This document shows, piece after piece, positions 9,356 to 19,054 of a stretch of DNA of 64,000 bases; the stretch's first letter is position 1; the number at the start of each line of letters is the position of its first letter. The position numbers and the translations under genes were made by a program. The notes beneath the pieces are model-generated. The model did no database searches. It saw only the letters and a program-made list of their open reading frames with translations, and was not told where the DNA came from. Origin of the DNA: Planctomycetaceae bacterium (GTDB taxonomy: Bacteria > Planctomycetota > Planctomycetia > Pirellulales > Pirellulaceae); NCBI GenBank assembly GCA_027487485.1, contig JAIYDN010000010.1, forward strand, positions 122,439-186,438, in the 5' to 3' direction.

Positions 9356-12247
9356 CTAGTGATTCAGAATAAATTCTTTGGAGTTGATTAAGGCCCATAG
9401 AAGATCGCTCAAACCGCGAGTTGGATTCTCCGCTTGAGCGATGGCCATTTGCGATCTTGTCAATTCGAACTCAGAAGGCCTTCTTGAAAGCGATCTCAGG
9501 TACGCCTCTTCAATCAGCGAACGCATCGTTTCTTGTTCGGCCTGGACTAGGTTTGCATCAGATCCAGGATCAACCAGTGCCCCTTTTTGTTCATCTTCAA
9601 GTTCAGCAGACTTCGCGAGCTTCTCCATTTGGGCCGCAAGCTTCGTCTCACGATTGGCCAACTGCGACTTCAAATCCGCCAGCCGCTTTCCATCCGGGTC
9701 ATTTTTACTTTGACGATCAATCCTGACTTTTAATGAACGAATCTCGCGATCAAGGTCATCGGCTAACTTCTGATCGGGGTCAGCGGCGTTCGACATCATC
9801 GCTTTTGGATCCTGTTGTTTGTCGCGACGATTGGGCTCTGTTTGTAACGACGGCCATTGGTGTTCACGAGCCACCTGAGCCAGCCAACTGGTTTTGGGAT
9901 CGCTCATTGCCTTCAGAACATCCACGTCATTTCTCAAGAAAACAGTTTGCAGAAGACTTGGGTCGCTGGAGCGATCGCAGTCACAGTTACTCTCCCGAAC
10001 CGAGCGTCCGAAAACGGATAGCGCATACTGGTCACCTTTGCCACGATTCCTGACACTGGCGCCCGCCATCGTCATCGCTCGCTCTATTTCCAGATTGCAC
10101 ATGGATGTCGCTGTAACTTCGTTGGAGACCGCGATCTTGATTGCATCGTACGCAGTTTCCGCGGGAAGACGCCTCAAAAGAGCGTGCGAAAAGTTGCGAC
10201 GATCTTGATCGTTGGTCGCATTGGTTCGCCATGTCCGCTGGTAGGTATCTGTATTCACAATCGTTCGGTGGAGCCATTTGAGATCGAAACCACTTTCGAT
10301 AAATCCCTGCGCCAAAGCGTCCAGCAAAGCGGCATTGCTGGGAGCGTTCGCTAAGTTAAGATCGTCTGGCGGATTGACGATCCCAACCTGGAAGTAATGC
10401 GCCCATACTCGGTTCACCATCGCTTTTGCGAAATAGGGGTTGTCCTTTTGGCGAAGCCAAGCCATCAACGTTTCCCGAGGGTCGGAAACTGTCGCCAAAT
10501 CGACGAAATCACCACCAAGCAATCGTGCCGTTGGGGTTGGCTTCGCGGGCTGCTCTTTAGCCCCTTTGCCCTTGTTACCTTTTTTGCCTTCCGGCGGCTT
10601 GGGTTTCTTGGCCGCTACGTAGACTTCAGGAAAGGGAAGTGTTTGATCGTAGTTTCCTTTGAACTTATCTTGAATGGCTTTCGCAAGCTTATTGCCCGAA
10701 GCATCCTTTCCGAAACCGAGATCGTTCACGATCGTGTCGAAGTCGGATTTTGCATCGGGTGAAACCCTGTTTTGCTTGGCTTCGATTCCATCAAAGAGAC
10801 GCTCGAATTGATCGAAATCTTTCTTGGACCATTGATCGAATGGGTGTTTGTGGCATTGGGCGCATTGAATGCGAACGCCACAGAACGCGTAGGCAAAAGC
10901 AACGGCCCTGTCCTCCGCTTTTTGCTGGTTGTTTCGAGCCCAATAGTACATCATGTCGGAGCGCTCCGCGAAACGCTTGCCGGACTTGTCGTTCGCAATC
11001 GCGGTCATGGTCTCGCAGTACGATCGATAAGATTCATTGGGCTCCCGAGAAACCGCCGTTACGATCCCGTCTACAATCTGGTCGTAAGGAACATTTCTGG
11101 CAACTCGATCGTAGACCCACTGATACCAGTGCTGCGATTGGGAACCGCGGATGTAAGAAAAGTTATTGAGCTGCTCTTCATTGTTTCCCGTAATGTCGCA
11201 CAAAAACGTCGCCCAAAGAGCTGCGTAACCTGGCGAGTTCAACAGTTGCTCTACGGCTTTGCTTCGTTTGTTGGGATCACTGTCGGCAAGAAACTCTTTA
11301 ACCTTGGCCGATGTCGGAAGTGTTCCAGCAACGTCTAACGAAACCCGACGAAAGAACTCCTCGTCTGACGCTATATCAGAAGGTTGAACCCCAAGCTTAT
11401 CCAGCTTTGCCAGAACCAATCGGTCCACAAAATTGGATGCATTAGCAATTTGAGACTGCAGCATTCCAGGTGGCCCCGATGGACGGAGCACGTTCACGGG
11501 AACTACAGCATTGTCATACGATACGACTACATGCGTATCGCCCCTCTCGCCGCCAGTGATAACACCTTGTTCATCGACTTTAGCAATCTCGCTGTCGTTG
11601 CTAAAGAACCGGCATAGGTTGGTTACATCTTCTTGAGTACCATCGTTCCAAACGGCGATGGCGTTGATTTGTACCTGTTTTCCAGGTACGTCGAATACCA
11701 GTTCGGTAGGCGTTACCAGAAGTCGTTCCAAACGCAGATCTTTCGACTGTCCCTTGCTTGTTTTGGGTGCCCCCGCCTCAATCCATGCCTTCAGGACTTG
11801 ATACTCCCATCCGCCCTGTTCGAATCGCTTGCCACCTTCGTGTGTTTCGTCGCTAATCGGCTTGGTCAAAATCAAGCTGCTCAAAGGTGCATCTGGAGCA
11901 ACTCGTTTTTCGTCCATCAGAGCCTTATGATCGATATCAAAATCGTATCCAAACAAAGAGAGCATGAAGCCCCCTTGGCCTTGGAACGATCCATGACACG
12001 CTCGGCCGTTACAACCTAATCGGCCCAGCAATGGAGAAACATGCTTCTGGAAGTCTGGTACTTCTTTGCTTGTAGTTTCGCTCGTGGCATTCGAACGAAA
12101 GCGATCCTTCAAGGGCAAAAGAATTTCGTCGGCATGCAATGCACAAGGCGACGCGAAAACCAGGATGACTACTGCCCAGATCAAAAAAGAAAAACAGAAA
12201 GTAAAATTTGCTTGGAGTGATTTCATGTGGAGTTTCTGAGTTCTCAT
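9356..12247 (-). CDS. DUF1549/DUF1553 protein with cytochrome-like CX4CH motif
   Basis: A 963-residue exported protein with a hydrophobic signal near residues 15-38. Next comes a planctomycete cytochrome-type segment (LGRLGCNGRACHGS), then a Big-2-like domain (AIAVWNDGTQEDVTN to VVPVNVL), DUF1549 (about 265-480, with FFRRVSLDVAGTLP) and DUF1553 (about 590-900, with MVNRVWAHYFQVGIV and NPTRGLSDLLWALINSKEF). A CXXCH (RIQCAQCHKHPFDQW) lies between them and could bind heme. Near the C-terminus is a charged coiled coil. The start at 12247 overlaps the upstream stop (ATGA) and has GAAGGGG 7 bases upstream; an ATG 21 bases further in is possible. Redox or polymer-degradation roles have been proposed for the family; none is proven here. 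Confidence 0.92.
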   Translation of the reverse strand: MRTQKLHMKSLQANFTFCFSFLIWAVVILVFASPCALHADEILLPLKDRFRSNATSETTSKEVPDFQKHVSPLLGRLGCNGRACHGSFQGQGGFMLSLFGYDFDIDHKALMDEKRVAPDAPLSSLILTKPISDETHEGGKRFEQGGWEYQVLKAWIEAGAPKTSKGQSKDLRLERLLVTPTELVFDVPGKQVQINAIAVWNDGTQEDVTNLCRFFSNDSEIAKVDEQGVITGGERGDTHVVVSYDNAVVPVNVLRPSGPPGMLQSQIANASNFVDRLVLAKLDKLGVQPSDIASDEEFFRRVSLDVAGTLPTSAKVKEFLADSDPNKRSKAVEQLLNSPGYAALWATFLCDITGNNEEQLNNFSYIRGSQSQHWYQWVYDRVARNVPYDQIVDGIVTAVSREPNESYRSYCETMTAIANDKSGKRFAERSDMMYYWARNNQQKAEDRAVAFAYAFCGVRIQCAQCHKHPFDQWSKKDFDQFERLFDGIEAKQNRVSPDAKSDFDTIVNDLGFGKDASGNKLAKAIQDKFKGNYDQTLPFPEVYVAAKKPKPPEGKKGNKGKGAKEQPAKPTPTARLLGGDFVDLATVSDPRETLMAWLRQKDNPYFAKAMVNRVWAHYFQVGIVNPPDDLNLANAPSNAALLDALAQGFIESGFDLKWLHRTIVNTDTYQRTWRTNATNDQDRRNFSHALLRRLPAETAYDAIKIAVSNEVTATSMCNLEIERAMTMAGASVRNRGKGDQYALSVFGRSVRESNCDCDRSSDPSLLQTVFLRNDVDVLKAMSDPKTSWLAQVAREHQWPSLQTEPNRRDKQQDPKAMMSNAADPDQKLADDLDREIRSLKVRIDRQSKNDPDGKRLADLKSQLANRETKLAAQMEKLAKSAELEDEQKGALVDPGSDANLVQAEQETMRSLIEEAYLRSLSRRPSEFELTRSQMAIAQAENPTRGLSDLLWALINSKEFILNH

Positions 12248-12915
12248 TTGGATGCCCCTTCGACTTTGGTACTGTCGTTGTTTTTCTTCTTGGGTTTCTT
12301 CGAGTCGATTCTTTTTAGCATGCCTAACACTTGCTGATCCACTCGTTCCTTTTCATTCTCTTCTAGCCGAACGAGTGAATCCTGGAGTTGCTTTTTCCGA
12401 TCTTCAAGCTGCTCCAGTTCGATTTTCAGTCGCTTCACCTGAATGGTTCTTCGCTGGGCGACCAAGCTCCGAAGGGCAGACTCATCCAAACTGTGCTCCT
12501 TTGCGATCGCTCGAGCCATCATCAGATCGATACGCGACTGGGTCTTCCAAGCGTCAAGATCGACATCGTAAAGCGCTTTGTTCCTTTTTTCCAATTGCGA
12601 CAGTCGACGCAGTGACTTATTGATGTCTGCAATCGCGGATTCATACTCCTTTGGATTCGACAGTTTCAAGGCAGTAAGAACTGACAATAGTTGCGAGTGA
12701 TGCTGTTCGACGAATGGTAACACCGTTGCCTCTGACTCTTGCAACAGCCCATCAGCTACCTTTACTGGTTGCCTGGCATCATCAGCGGTCGACGCTTCCA
12801 GAATGACAGGGGGCGTTTCGGCAACGGGTGTGGTATCGCTTTGCGCAAAAAGCCCCGCTGAGACGATCGCCACAAGACCGAATGCAAGACCAAAACTGCG
12901 TTTCGAAATAGACAT
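12244..12915 (-). CDS. Exported coiled-coil protein
   Basis: A 223-residue protein with a signal peptide (residues 1-24, ending near GLFAQS), a short linker and a long helical region. The C-terminal half is a Lys/Glu/Leu coiled coil (LKIELEQLEDRKKQLQDSL), and the tail is lysine-rich. The frame stays open to 12975, but the signal peptide supports starting at 12915, just 3 bases after the upstream stop. It overlaps the DUF1549/1553 gene by 4 bases. The size, export and position between an anti-sigma-like protein and an effector resemble small periplasmic sensor proteins, but no family motif is visible. Confidence 0.75.
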   Translation of the reverse strand: MSISKRSFGLAFGLVAIVSAGLFAQSDTTPVAETPPVILEASTADDARQPVKVADGLLQESEATVLPFVEQHHSQLLSVLTALKLSNPKEYESAIADINKSLRRLSQLEKRNKALYDVDLDAWKTQSRIDLMMARAIAKEHSLDESALRSLVAQRRTIQVKRLKIELEQLEDRKKQLQDSLVRLEENEKERVDQQVLGMLKRIDSKKPKKKNNDSTKVEGASK

Positions 12916-12917
12916 GG

Positions 12918-13496
12918 TTACTTGATCGCCTCTGGATTTAGAGAATCGGTCCCGGTGACAGCAAGAAGCATCCATTCCGGCATGTCGTCGGTAACGGGAA
13001 GGTGCTTGGGCTCCGCTCCGGAACCGGCAATCACGTTATCGTTGTCGCCATCGCTCTCGAAAAATGACATACTTCCGTCGGTCAAGTCGGTGTTCGCCTC
13101 GCTCAAGTCAATCCAAGCGGCGGCAATCTCAGGCATCGATTCGGCAGAAGCGATCACCGTGTCACGCTGCCAACGAAAGAAGATTACGCAAAATGCTGCC
13201 GCAATTGACACTATGGCCACAAACCCTTTGGCCAGAAAGGGCATTTGCCTCGAACGCACAACGCTGCCCTCGAAAGGTTGCTTAGTGTTCATTGAAGCAT
13301 TGGAACTCACTGCCGCTTGCTTTAAGCCTTGCACTATTGCCACAGCTTCAGCAACCGCTTCGGCCAGCGACGGATCGTGTTCCAGTTTTGCTTCGAACGC
13401 ATAACGGTCTATCGATTCATCGCACAGCACGTACAACATGGCTTCAAGGCCTTTGTCGCTGTCACTCTTATTGGTCACGGCTATTTCCTTCGTCAT
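12918..13496 (-). CDS. Single-pass membrane anti-sigma-like protein
   Basis: A 192-residue protein. The cytoplasmic N-terminal 85 residues are acidic and Ala/Glu-rich, one transmembrane helix spans about 87-107 (FLAKGFVAIVSIAAAFCVIFF), and an acidic periplasmic tail follows. It overlaps the ECF sigma gene upstream by 29 bases, the classic layout of an anti-sigma factor. There is no HxxxCxxC zinc-binding motif, so it is not a standard ZAS-type anti-sigma. Its role is inferred from position and topology. Confidence 0.7.
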   Translation of the reverse strand: MTKEIAVTNKSDSDKGLEAMLYVLCDESIDRYAFEAKLEHDPSLAEAVAEAVAIVQGLKQAAVSSNASMNTKQPFEGSVVRSRQMPFLAKGFVAIVSIAAAFCVIFFRWQRDTVIASAESMPEIAAAWIDLSEANTDLTDGSMSFFESDGDNDNVIAGSGAEPKHLPVTDDMPEWMLLAVTGTDSLNPEAIK

Positions 13497-14001
13497 GGCG
13501 GGTTGCCTTTAATCGTTCAAGAGCCAATCGCATTCGCGATAAAGCTGTGCCAATGGGGATAGCCAATAAGTTGGCGATCTCGCTAAATGTTTTCTCTTCG
13601 ACAATTCTCATACTTACTATCATTTGTTGCTCAGACGGAAGCGTGGCAATCTTTCGTCGCAGCTCTTCGATTTCTTCCGTCTTCGCGATCTCCCCAAGTG
13701 GGTTCGCATGGTACGAAGTCGGCGACTCTTGAACCAACTGGTTCGTTACGTCTTGGCGGCGCATTTCTGCATTTCGTATTCGAATCGCCTCTCTGTGTAC
13801 TACTCGAAACATCCAAGCCTTTCGGGCGTCCGGCTCAACATCCCCTCCAAATCTTGTTAACGCCACAAAGGCATTTTGGACGGCATCCGCCGCAAATGCC
13901 CAATCGCGCAGAATGGCCCATGCGTAACGCTCAAGGATTACTTGCCATTGTCGATGGCAGTCCTCAACGATATCTGATTCCAAAGGTCGTTCGGTCGTCA
14001 T
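13468..14001 (-). CDS. ECF-type RNA polymerase sigma factor
   Basis: A 177-residue sigma factor. Region 2 spans about residues 15-80 (YAWAILRDWAFAADAVQNAFVAL, then WMFRVVHREAIR). Region 4 spans about 115-165 (ATLPSEQQMIVSMRIVEEKTFSEIA, then LLAIPIGTALSRMRLALERL). I chose the ATG at 14001 (MTTERP); the frame is open to 14049 and an earlier ATG there is also possible. It heads a minus-strand run of overlapping genes: anti-sigma-like, exported coiled coil, DUF1549/1553 and DUF1501. It therefore probably autoregulates an envelope-directed operon. Confidence 0.88.
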   Translation of the reverse strand: MTTERPLESDIVEDCHRQWQVILERYAWAILRDWAFAADAVQNAFVALTRFGGDVEPDARKAWMFRVVHREAIRIRNAEMRRQDVTNQLVQESPTSYHANPLGEIAKTEEIEELRRKIATLPSEQQMIVSMRIVEEKTFSEIANLLAIPIGTALSRMRLALERLKATRHDEGNSRDQ

Positions 14002-14438
14002 GCCCAAACTACCTGTTCCTTCCAGTTCACGTTTTTTGGGGCCCCTCATTCAGACCTGTCACGCACACCACACCTAATAGGAGGACGGAAAGCAGGAGAT
14101 TATTCACTGGCAGCTGATACAGATTGCCAATTTTTTGGAAATCTGTCTGATTCATGACGATTCTTCGCATTGTGCCGATGGAAACATGCGGTGCACAGGA
14201 AAAAATCGCGAAAGTCAAAATTTTGCTTCGAGTTTGAGGAATGTAGCGATTCGAAGCTCGAACGGATGCCCACGTTATCGCACAAATTTCCTTCGCGCGC
14301 GCTATCCAAGAGCTACCCTCCATCAGCACTTAATTCCAAACGCTGAATAAGCACTAACGAAAGTCGAAAGAGACCGTAGGGAATGGGGCGTCAAATTTAT
14401 CAATCTTGTTTCAGTGCCCCGAACGCGGGAAGCAGCAA
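14002..14438. other. Intergenic region between divergent genes
   Basis: About 440 bases separate the minus-strand sigma gene from the plus-strand diguanylate cyclase gene and should hold both promoters. I see no repeat, hairpin or convincing gene. A 100-residue minus-strand frame (14027-14329) has no recognisable domain and overlaps the sigma start. Confidence 0.5.
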
Positions 14439-16397
14439 ATGACTATTTCCGATCAAAACTCTAACAGCTCCGCAGGTTTCCTGTCGGCGGAATTACAGAG
14501 CTTGGAGATTCCAGTTCAAATTGACCAATCAATGAGCATTGTGTGCGATGCTGTGGACCATGCCGACAACCTGCTTTCGTCCATCGAGGACGAGAGTCCA
14601 AATGCGAATCTCTTGATCAACGCCATTTCGAACGGCGAAAGTTCAATAAAAAGCGAGTCTTCAAGTACGGCTCTGAAACTAAAGAAGGAACTTGATTACT
14701 ACAAGCATAAAGCGATCGAGCAGGATATCGAGATATTCGAAATGCGAGCTTTGCTTCAGTCTGGCAAGGGGCTCAGCAACATCCTGAATTTGAAGCAACT
14801 GCTAGAAACATTCATGGCAGTTGTTCGTGAAAAATACAGCGCTGTTAACACGGCAGTTTTGCTGAAAGACGATCTTGAAAACGATCAACATTGCTTCCGA
14901 GTCAAATCGCATTATGGACTAGACGAGAAGTTCACTCACCCGAGCGGTCTTCAAGAATCCATCTACATGTTCAAGTTCCCCAAGAACAATGGCCTCCTAT
15001 GGCAATTGATTCAGCAGGGTAATGTTTTCAGCGTCCGAGATATGCAGAAAGAACCTCGGTTTAAGCATGCATGGAAACAATGGAACATCGAAACGTTGAA
15101 GTCTGACGTCTGGTGTCCGCTGATCAAGAGCGGCGAAGTGCTGGGCATCCTTACCCTCGGTGAACGCGAGGATGGCTCTCAGATCCCTGAGAGCGATTAT
15201 GCATTTATCCAAGAATTAGCATCGATCGCCATCACCAATATCGATTCTACGCTGAAGTATGAAAAGAACGAGCGGATTCTTAAGAACATTCAGACACTGT
15301 ACGATATCAATCAGCAGATCGCGAATGTAAACGACTTCAAGAAATTGTGTATCGAAACGCTCAACAAGGCAGTGGATGTCTTGATGACCCAAAAAGGAAA
15401 CTTGATGATCTATAACAAGATCACACGCAAGTTGGAGATTCGGGTCGTCTGGGGAAATATTCCCGTCAATGTTCGCGATGAAATCAACAACGGTCTTGTT
15501 GAAACCAAGTCTTTCAACATCGGCGAAGGAGTTGCCGGGGCCTGTGCCCAAACCAAAAAGCCAATTCGAATCAATGACCGTACACAAATCCCGCAGGTTG
15601 GCCAACACGCCGTTTATTGTATGGCAAGCGCCCCCATCCTCTATGGGAACGAACTGGAAGGAGTCATCAACATGACCAATAAGGTTATTATCGACTCCGA
15701 AGGAAACAAGGTACTTGATCCGCTCGGACGATTCACCGAAGAAGATGTTGCTTTGCTGCTGGGATTAGCAGACCAAGCGGCGGTCAATTTGAACAAGACT
15801 CGTATCTATAGCCAGTCGATCACAGATCGAATGACCGGCCTTTACAACAGTCGATACTTCGAACAAGTTTTCTTCGATCAGTTAAACGACTCGAACACAA
15901 AGCAGGAACCACTTACGATCGCAATTTGCGACATCGACCATTTCAAGAAGTTCAATGACCAACACGGCCACGCTGCTGGTGACGAAGTCCTGAAACATGT
16001 TGCTAAGATTTTTGCGTCGTGCGTTCGATTGCAAACCGAAGACCTAGCGTTCCGTTATGGTGGCGAAGAGTTTTGTATGCTGATGCCGAACACTCGACCG
16101 AGTGACGCCATGCTTGTACTAGAGAAATTCCGTGAAAAAGTTGCGAGCTCACCATTAAAGCATGCCGAAAGCGAACTGGCAGTGACCGTTTCCGTTGGGC
16201 TTGCATCATCGCTGGTCGATGGCGTTGACGTTAAGGAGCTATTCGAACGGGCCGACCAGTCACTTTACTCTTGTAAGAACAATGGGCGAAATCAAGTAAG
16301 ACACTATGCTGCAGGATCGATGATCCCGTACCAAGAAGTTGGCCTTGCCGATCAAATTAAACAAGCGTACTTGGCAAAAAATGCAGAAGTCGAGTAG
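14439..16397 (+). CDS. GAF-GAF-GGDEF diguanylate cyclase
   Basis: A 652-residue cytoplasmic protein. After a disordered N-terminus and a short coiled coil come two GAF-like domains (about 110-275 and 290-440). A GGDEF domain follows with an intact active-site motif RYGGEEFCML near residue 540, and CDIDHFKKFNDQHGHAAGD upstream. The residues where the inhibitory RxxD site should be read QTED, so product inhibition at the I-site is probably absent. There is no transmembrane segment. The start at 14439 was chosen over an upstream in-frame ATG because GGAAG lies 7 bases before it. It should make cyclic di-GMP in response to a small ligand or redox cue; neither GAF shows an obvious phytochrome-type bilin signature. 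Confidence 0.88.
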   Translation: MTISDQNSNSSAGFLSAELQSLEIPVQIDQSMSIVCDAVDHADNLLSSIEDESPNANLLINAISNGESSIKSESSSTALKLKKELDYYKHKAIEQDIEIFEMRALLQSGKGLSNILNLKQLLETFMAVVREKYSAVNTAVLLKDDLENDQHCFRVKSHYGLDEKFTHPSGLQESIYMFKFPKNNGLLWQLIQQGNVFSVRDMQKEPRFKHAWKQWNIETLKSDVWCPLIKSGEVLGILTLGEREDGSQIPESDYAFIQELASIAITNIDSTLKYEKNERILKNIQTLYDINQQIANVNDFKKLCIETLNKAVDVLMTQKGNLMIYNKITRKLEIRVVWGNIPVNVRDEINNGLVETKSFNIGEGVAGACAQTKKPIRINDRTQIPQVGQHAVYCMASAPILYGNELEGVINMTNKVIIDSEGNKVLDPLGRFTEEDVALLLGLADQAAVNLNKTRIYSQSITDRMTGLYNSRYFEQVFFDQLNDSNTKQEPLTIAICDIDHFKKFNDQHGHAAGDEVLKHVAKIFASCVRLQTEDLAFRYGGEEFCMLMPNTRPSDAMLVLEKFREKVASSPLKHAESELAVTVSVGLASSLVDGVDVKELFERADQSLYSCKNNGRNQVRHYAAGSMIPYQEVGLADQIKQAYLAKNAEVE

Positions 16398-16407
16398 ATG
16401 AATCCAT

Positions 16408-17505
16408 CTAGTCGGTCGGAGAATTCGACGGACGTAGTTTTGCAACTCGACCTTGAGCCCCTGACGCCCAGACCGCCCCTTGTGCAGATACTGACAAGGC
16501 ATGAAAGCCAATATCTGAAAGGCTTTCCCACGTTTCTCCGTCGGTACTCCAGTCACATCCTGAAGGGCCGCAAGCAATCCAAACGGCCTGATAGCCCCAC
16601 CAAGTCAAACCGATCGGGGCTTTTGCGAAAACGATACTGGATCTGAATCCGCGTGGTCTATTCACATTCGGTTGTCGCCAATGAAGACCACCATCTTCGG
16701 TAATCGCTATGTTTGACGATGCATCGGAATCCAAGCGGTAATTACCGCCTACAGCAATACCGCGACGAACATCTTGGAATGCGATCGAAAAGATCCCTGA
16801 AGACTCGTTGCGAGCTATAGGCGGAACGGCATACACCGCCCAACTTCTCCCGCCATCTTGCGTCTGAAACACTCGACTTTCGCCACCATCGGTTCCCCCC
16901 AAACCAATCCAGGCATTCCCAGGGGAATAGAGAACGAGGCTTGAATTGCTCGCCGCAAATCCTGCTTCACCTTTTTCCATGGATGGCAAGCCTTGGCTAT
17001 CGATCGGGCTCCAAGAGCCACCACCATTGTCCGTTTTCAAGATCAACATTTTTCCATCTACAGGGTCACTAAATGCAAGGCCCCTTTGCTTATCCCAAAA
17101 CCTCATTCCATCCAGAAACGCTTGAGGCGAAGGATGTTCGTAGACACAAACCCAGTCAACGCCGCCATTGAGAGACCTCATAATACGAGCGGGTTGGCCA
17201 GCTGTCGCAACCAAGACCTCCTGCGAATCCCATGCATGAATCGAGCGGAATTCGATTACCTCAGTCCCCGTTTCCGAAAACCCAGTCACGTTATGCTTGG
17301 TCCACGTAGAACCGCCGTCGACGGTTCGGATCACGGTTCCCTTGCTTCCACAAGCCCAGGCAACCTGATCGTCGATCACAATCAGACCACGCAGGCTGGC
17401 GTCAGTACCGGTATCGACAACTTGCCATTCTTGAAACGCAAACAAATTCTCAGTCACGCCTAAAAACGAAATCAAGAAAACTAGAAAGTAATAGCGTGAC
17501 ACCAT
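16408..17505 (-). CDS. YCF48/BNR-repeat exported propeller protein
   Basis: A 365-residue protein with a signal peptide (VSRYYFLVFLISFLGVTENLFA) followed by repeated beta-propeller blades. The blades carry sialidase/YCF48-type Asp-box motifs such as TVDGGSTW, SLNGGVDW, TDNGGGSW, TQDGGRSW, TEDGGLHW and STDGETW. In plants and cyanobacteria YCF48 assists photosystem II assembly; outside phototrophs such proteins are generic secreted propellers, which is the safer call here. It converges on the diguanylate cyclase gene with only 10 bases between stops. The ATG at 17505 gives the signal peptide at the N-terminus. Confidence 0.8.
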   Translation of the reverse strand: MVSRYYFLVFLISFLGVTENLFAFQEWQVVDTGTDASLRGLIVIDDQVAWACGSKGTVIRTVDGGSTWTKHNVTGFSETGTEVIEFRSIHAWDSQEVLVATAGQPARIMRSLNGGVDWVCVYEHPSPQAFLDGMRFWDKQRGLAFSDPVDGKMLILKTDNGGGSWSPIDSQGLPSMEKGEAGFAASNSSLVLYSPGNAWIGLGGTDGGESRVFQTQDGGRSWAVYAVPPIARNESSGIFSIAFQDVRRGIAVGGNYRLDSDASSNIAITEDGGLHWRQPNVNRPRGFRSSIVFAKAPIGLTWWGYQAVWIACGPSGCDWSTDGETWESLSDIGFHALSVSAQGAVWASGAQGRVAKLRPSNSPTD

Positions 17506-17580
17506 GCCTAAACCGCGTCCTAAAAGAGATGTACTATTTTGATCGAGCCACCCTAGACACGCAATTCCATCCGCCCCCAA

Positions 17581-17943
17581 TGAACCGCGTGCATAACCAA
17601 ATCACAAGCAGATTGCTCTTAATAGTTCGTGACAGCCCGAAAACATTTCACGAAGAAAACAGCGCCAAGATATCCTACATTCGGCACAATCGTCAACGCT
17701 GCATTCGTTGGAATCATCTCATTGAAACGAATTGCGTTCGGTTCTGAATGTTGTTGAACAACGCTCGAGTGCAACCCAGGTCTCCAATAAAGCTGCCTAT
17801 TCTGTCGGTAACGCGCAAAGCCGGGTATTCCGTATAGAAGTGCATGGAAATGAGTTGGTCCGGACTTGGGCAGCTAAGCTCATGGGTGGCCACCGACAAT
17901 GTGGATAAAAGTAGCTCCCCTGGGAACTTGTTAACCGTGCCAA
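17581..17943. other. Intergenic region, no gene seen
   Basis: About 360 bases separate the propeller gene from the 3' end of the LuxR-type regulator. I see only short unsupported open frames and no repeat or strong hairpin. Confidence 0.5.
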
Positions 17944-18648
17944 TTAGGTGTAGCCATGCACTGATTTTACTTCACGAGTTTTCATGAATTTTGGAGGGCT
18001 CGGTCGCTGGTGTTGCTGGTGCCAGTCGAGGGTTCGTCCCGTTGACGTGCGAATCAGTTCGATCATTTCCGATCGATTTACGACCCCCAGTTTTTGAAAG
18101 ATCGATTTCTTGCGGTAATGGTAAGTGCGGATACTTACATCCAAAGCGACCCCGATTTCTTTAGCGGTCAAGCCGAGAGCGATAAGGTGCATGATTCTTG
18201 CTTCGTCTGCTTTCAGCAGATCCAAAATCGCGGCGGGTATCACTTCATTGATTTCCGAGGGTTTAGGCGTCTCCGTCGCAAGCGCCCTATGAATCATCTT
18301 ACGGAGTTCGCTGATTTGCCCCTGCAATTCGCATACATCTTCGGCACCCAATTTGATAGCTTTCACAGCGTCTGATACCGTCCACTGATCGCTGATGGCA
18401 ATGACCTGGGGGGCAGGATTTCGAGCTTGAAGCGAAGCGATCACGTCCAGCTCTTCCTCGGGGGTTCCAGAAATGGACACGAGAACGCATGCTGTTTCGA
18501 CTTCGTCCAAGACGTCGTGGTAGTTCAGCTCGTCGCTCAGATGAACCAGTTGAAAAGGCTCGGAGTAAAGAGCTTTTGATATCTTTTCGTGGGCGGCATC
18601 TGACCGAGCGATTACAAAGATTTTCGGGATCGTGTTTGGGGTAATCAT
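17944..18648 (-). CDS. LuxR-type regulator with degenerate receiver domain
   Basis: A 234-residue protein. Residues 8-125 have the size and strand pattern of a receiver (PKIFVIARSD, then CVLVSISGTPEEELDVIASL, then PQVIAISDQW). The phospho-acceptor Asp position is Ser in LVSISGTP, and the acidic N-terminal cluster is absent. A LuxR-type helix-turn-helix follows at about 145-205 (ARIMHLIALGLTAKEIGVAL, then SIRTYHYRKKSIFQKLGV). It should bind DNA, but control by phosphorylation is unlikely; dimerisation or ligand control is possible. The frame extends nine codons upstream, so the start is uncertain. It lies divergent from the REC-GGDEF-EAL gene. Confidence 0.8.
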   Translation of the reverse strand: MITPNTIPKIFVIARSDAAHEKISKALYSEPFQLVHLSDELNYHDVLDEVETACVLVSISGTPEEELDVIASLQARNPAPQVIAISDQWTVSDAVKAIKLGAEDVCELQGQISELRKMIHRALATETPKPSEINEVIPAAILDLLKADEARIMHLIALGLTAKEIGVALDVSIRTYHYRKKSIFQKLGVVNRSEMIELIRTSTGRTLDWHQQHQRPSPPKFMKTREVKSVHGYT

Positions 18649-19054
18649 GGTAATCACCAATCTGTCGGGGATCATCTCTGGCGAAACGTAACCAAAACGG
18701 GTTCCAAGATGCTATCGAATCGATTCAGTCGATGAGAACAGCATGTTCGCAGAATCCGATTCAAGAAAACGTAAGGAAAACCCGTGCATCGACACCGTAA
18801 ATTGGCTTGAAAGTCAGGGGAGTGAAGATGTGCTAGCTGGCTCTTTCGCGGGAATGAGTTGTTCCGACAAGGGGCCATGCAAAAGCTGCAAACTGAACGC
18901 GGGGGATGAAGCAAACCAGCTTGGTTTCAACCTATCAGCTATGATCCAGCACCCAGCGATCAAGATGGTTTTGCCCAAATTTCACAGTTTCTTGTCTGGC
19001 GTGCGTTGTGTTTCTGTGGCAATGGTTGCTTCTGGCTCAATACGAGTTTCTATC

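Noticed and set aside
14027..14329. Minus-strand 100-residue frame with Cys/His residues (FLCTACFHRHN in another frame)
   Set aside because: No consistent domain, frame-shifted pieces and overlap with the sigma gene; may be a decayed fragment but cannot be supported.
17714..17899. Small minus-strand frame of 61 residues upstream of the LuxR regulator
   Set aside because: No ribosome site, no recognisable feature.
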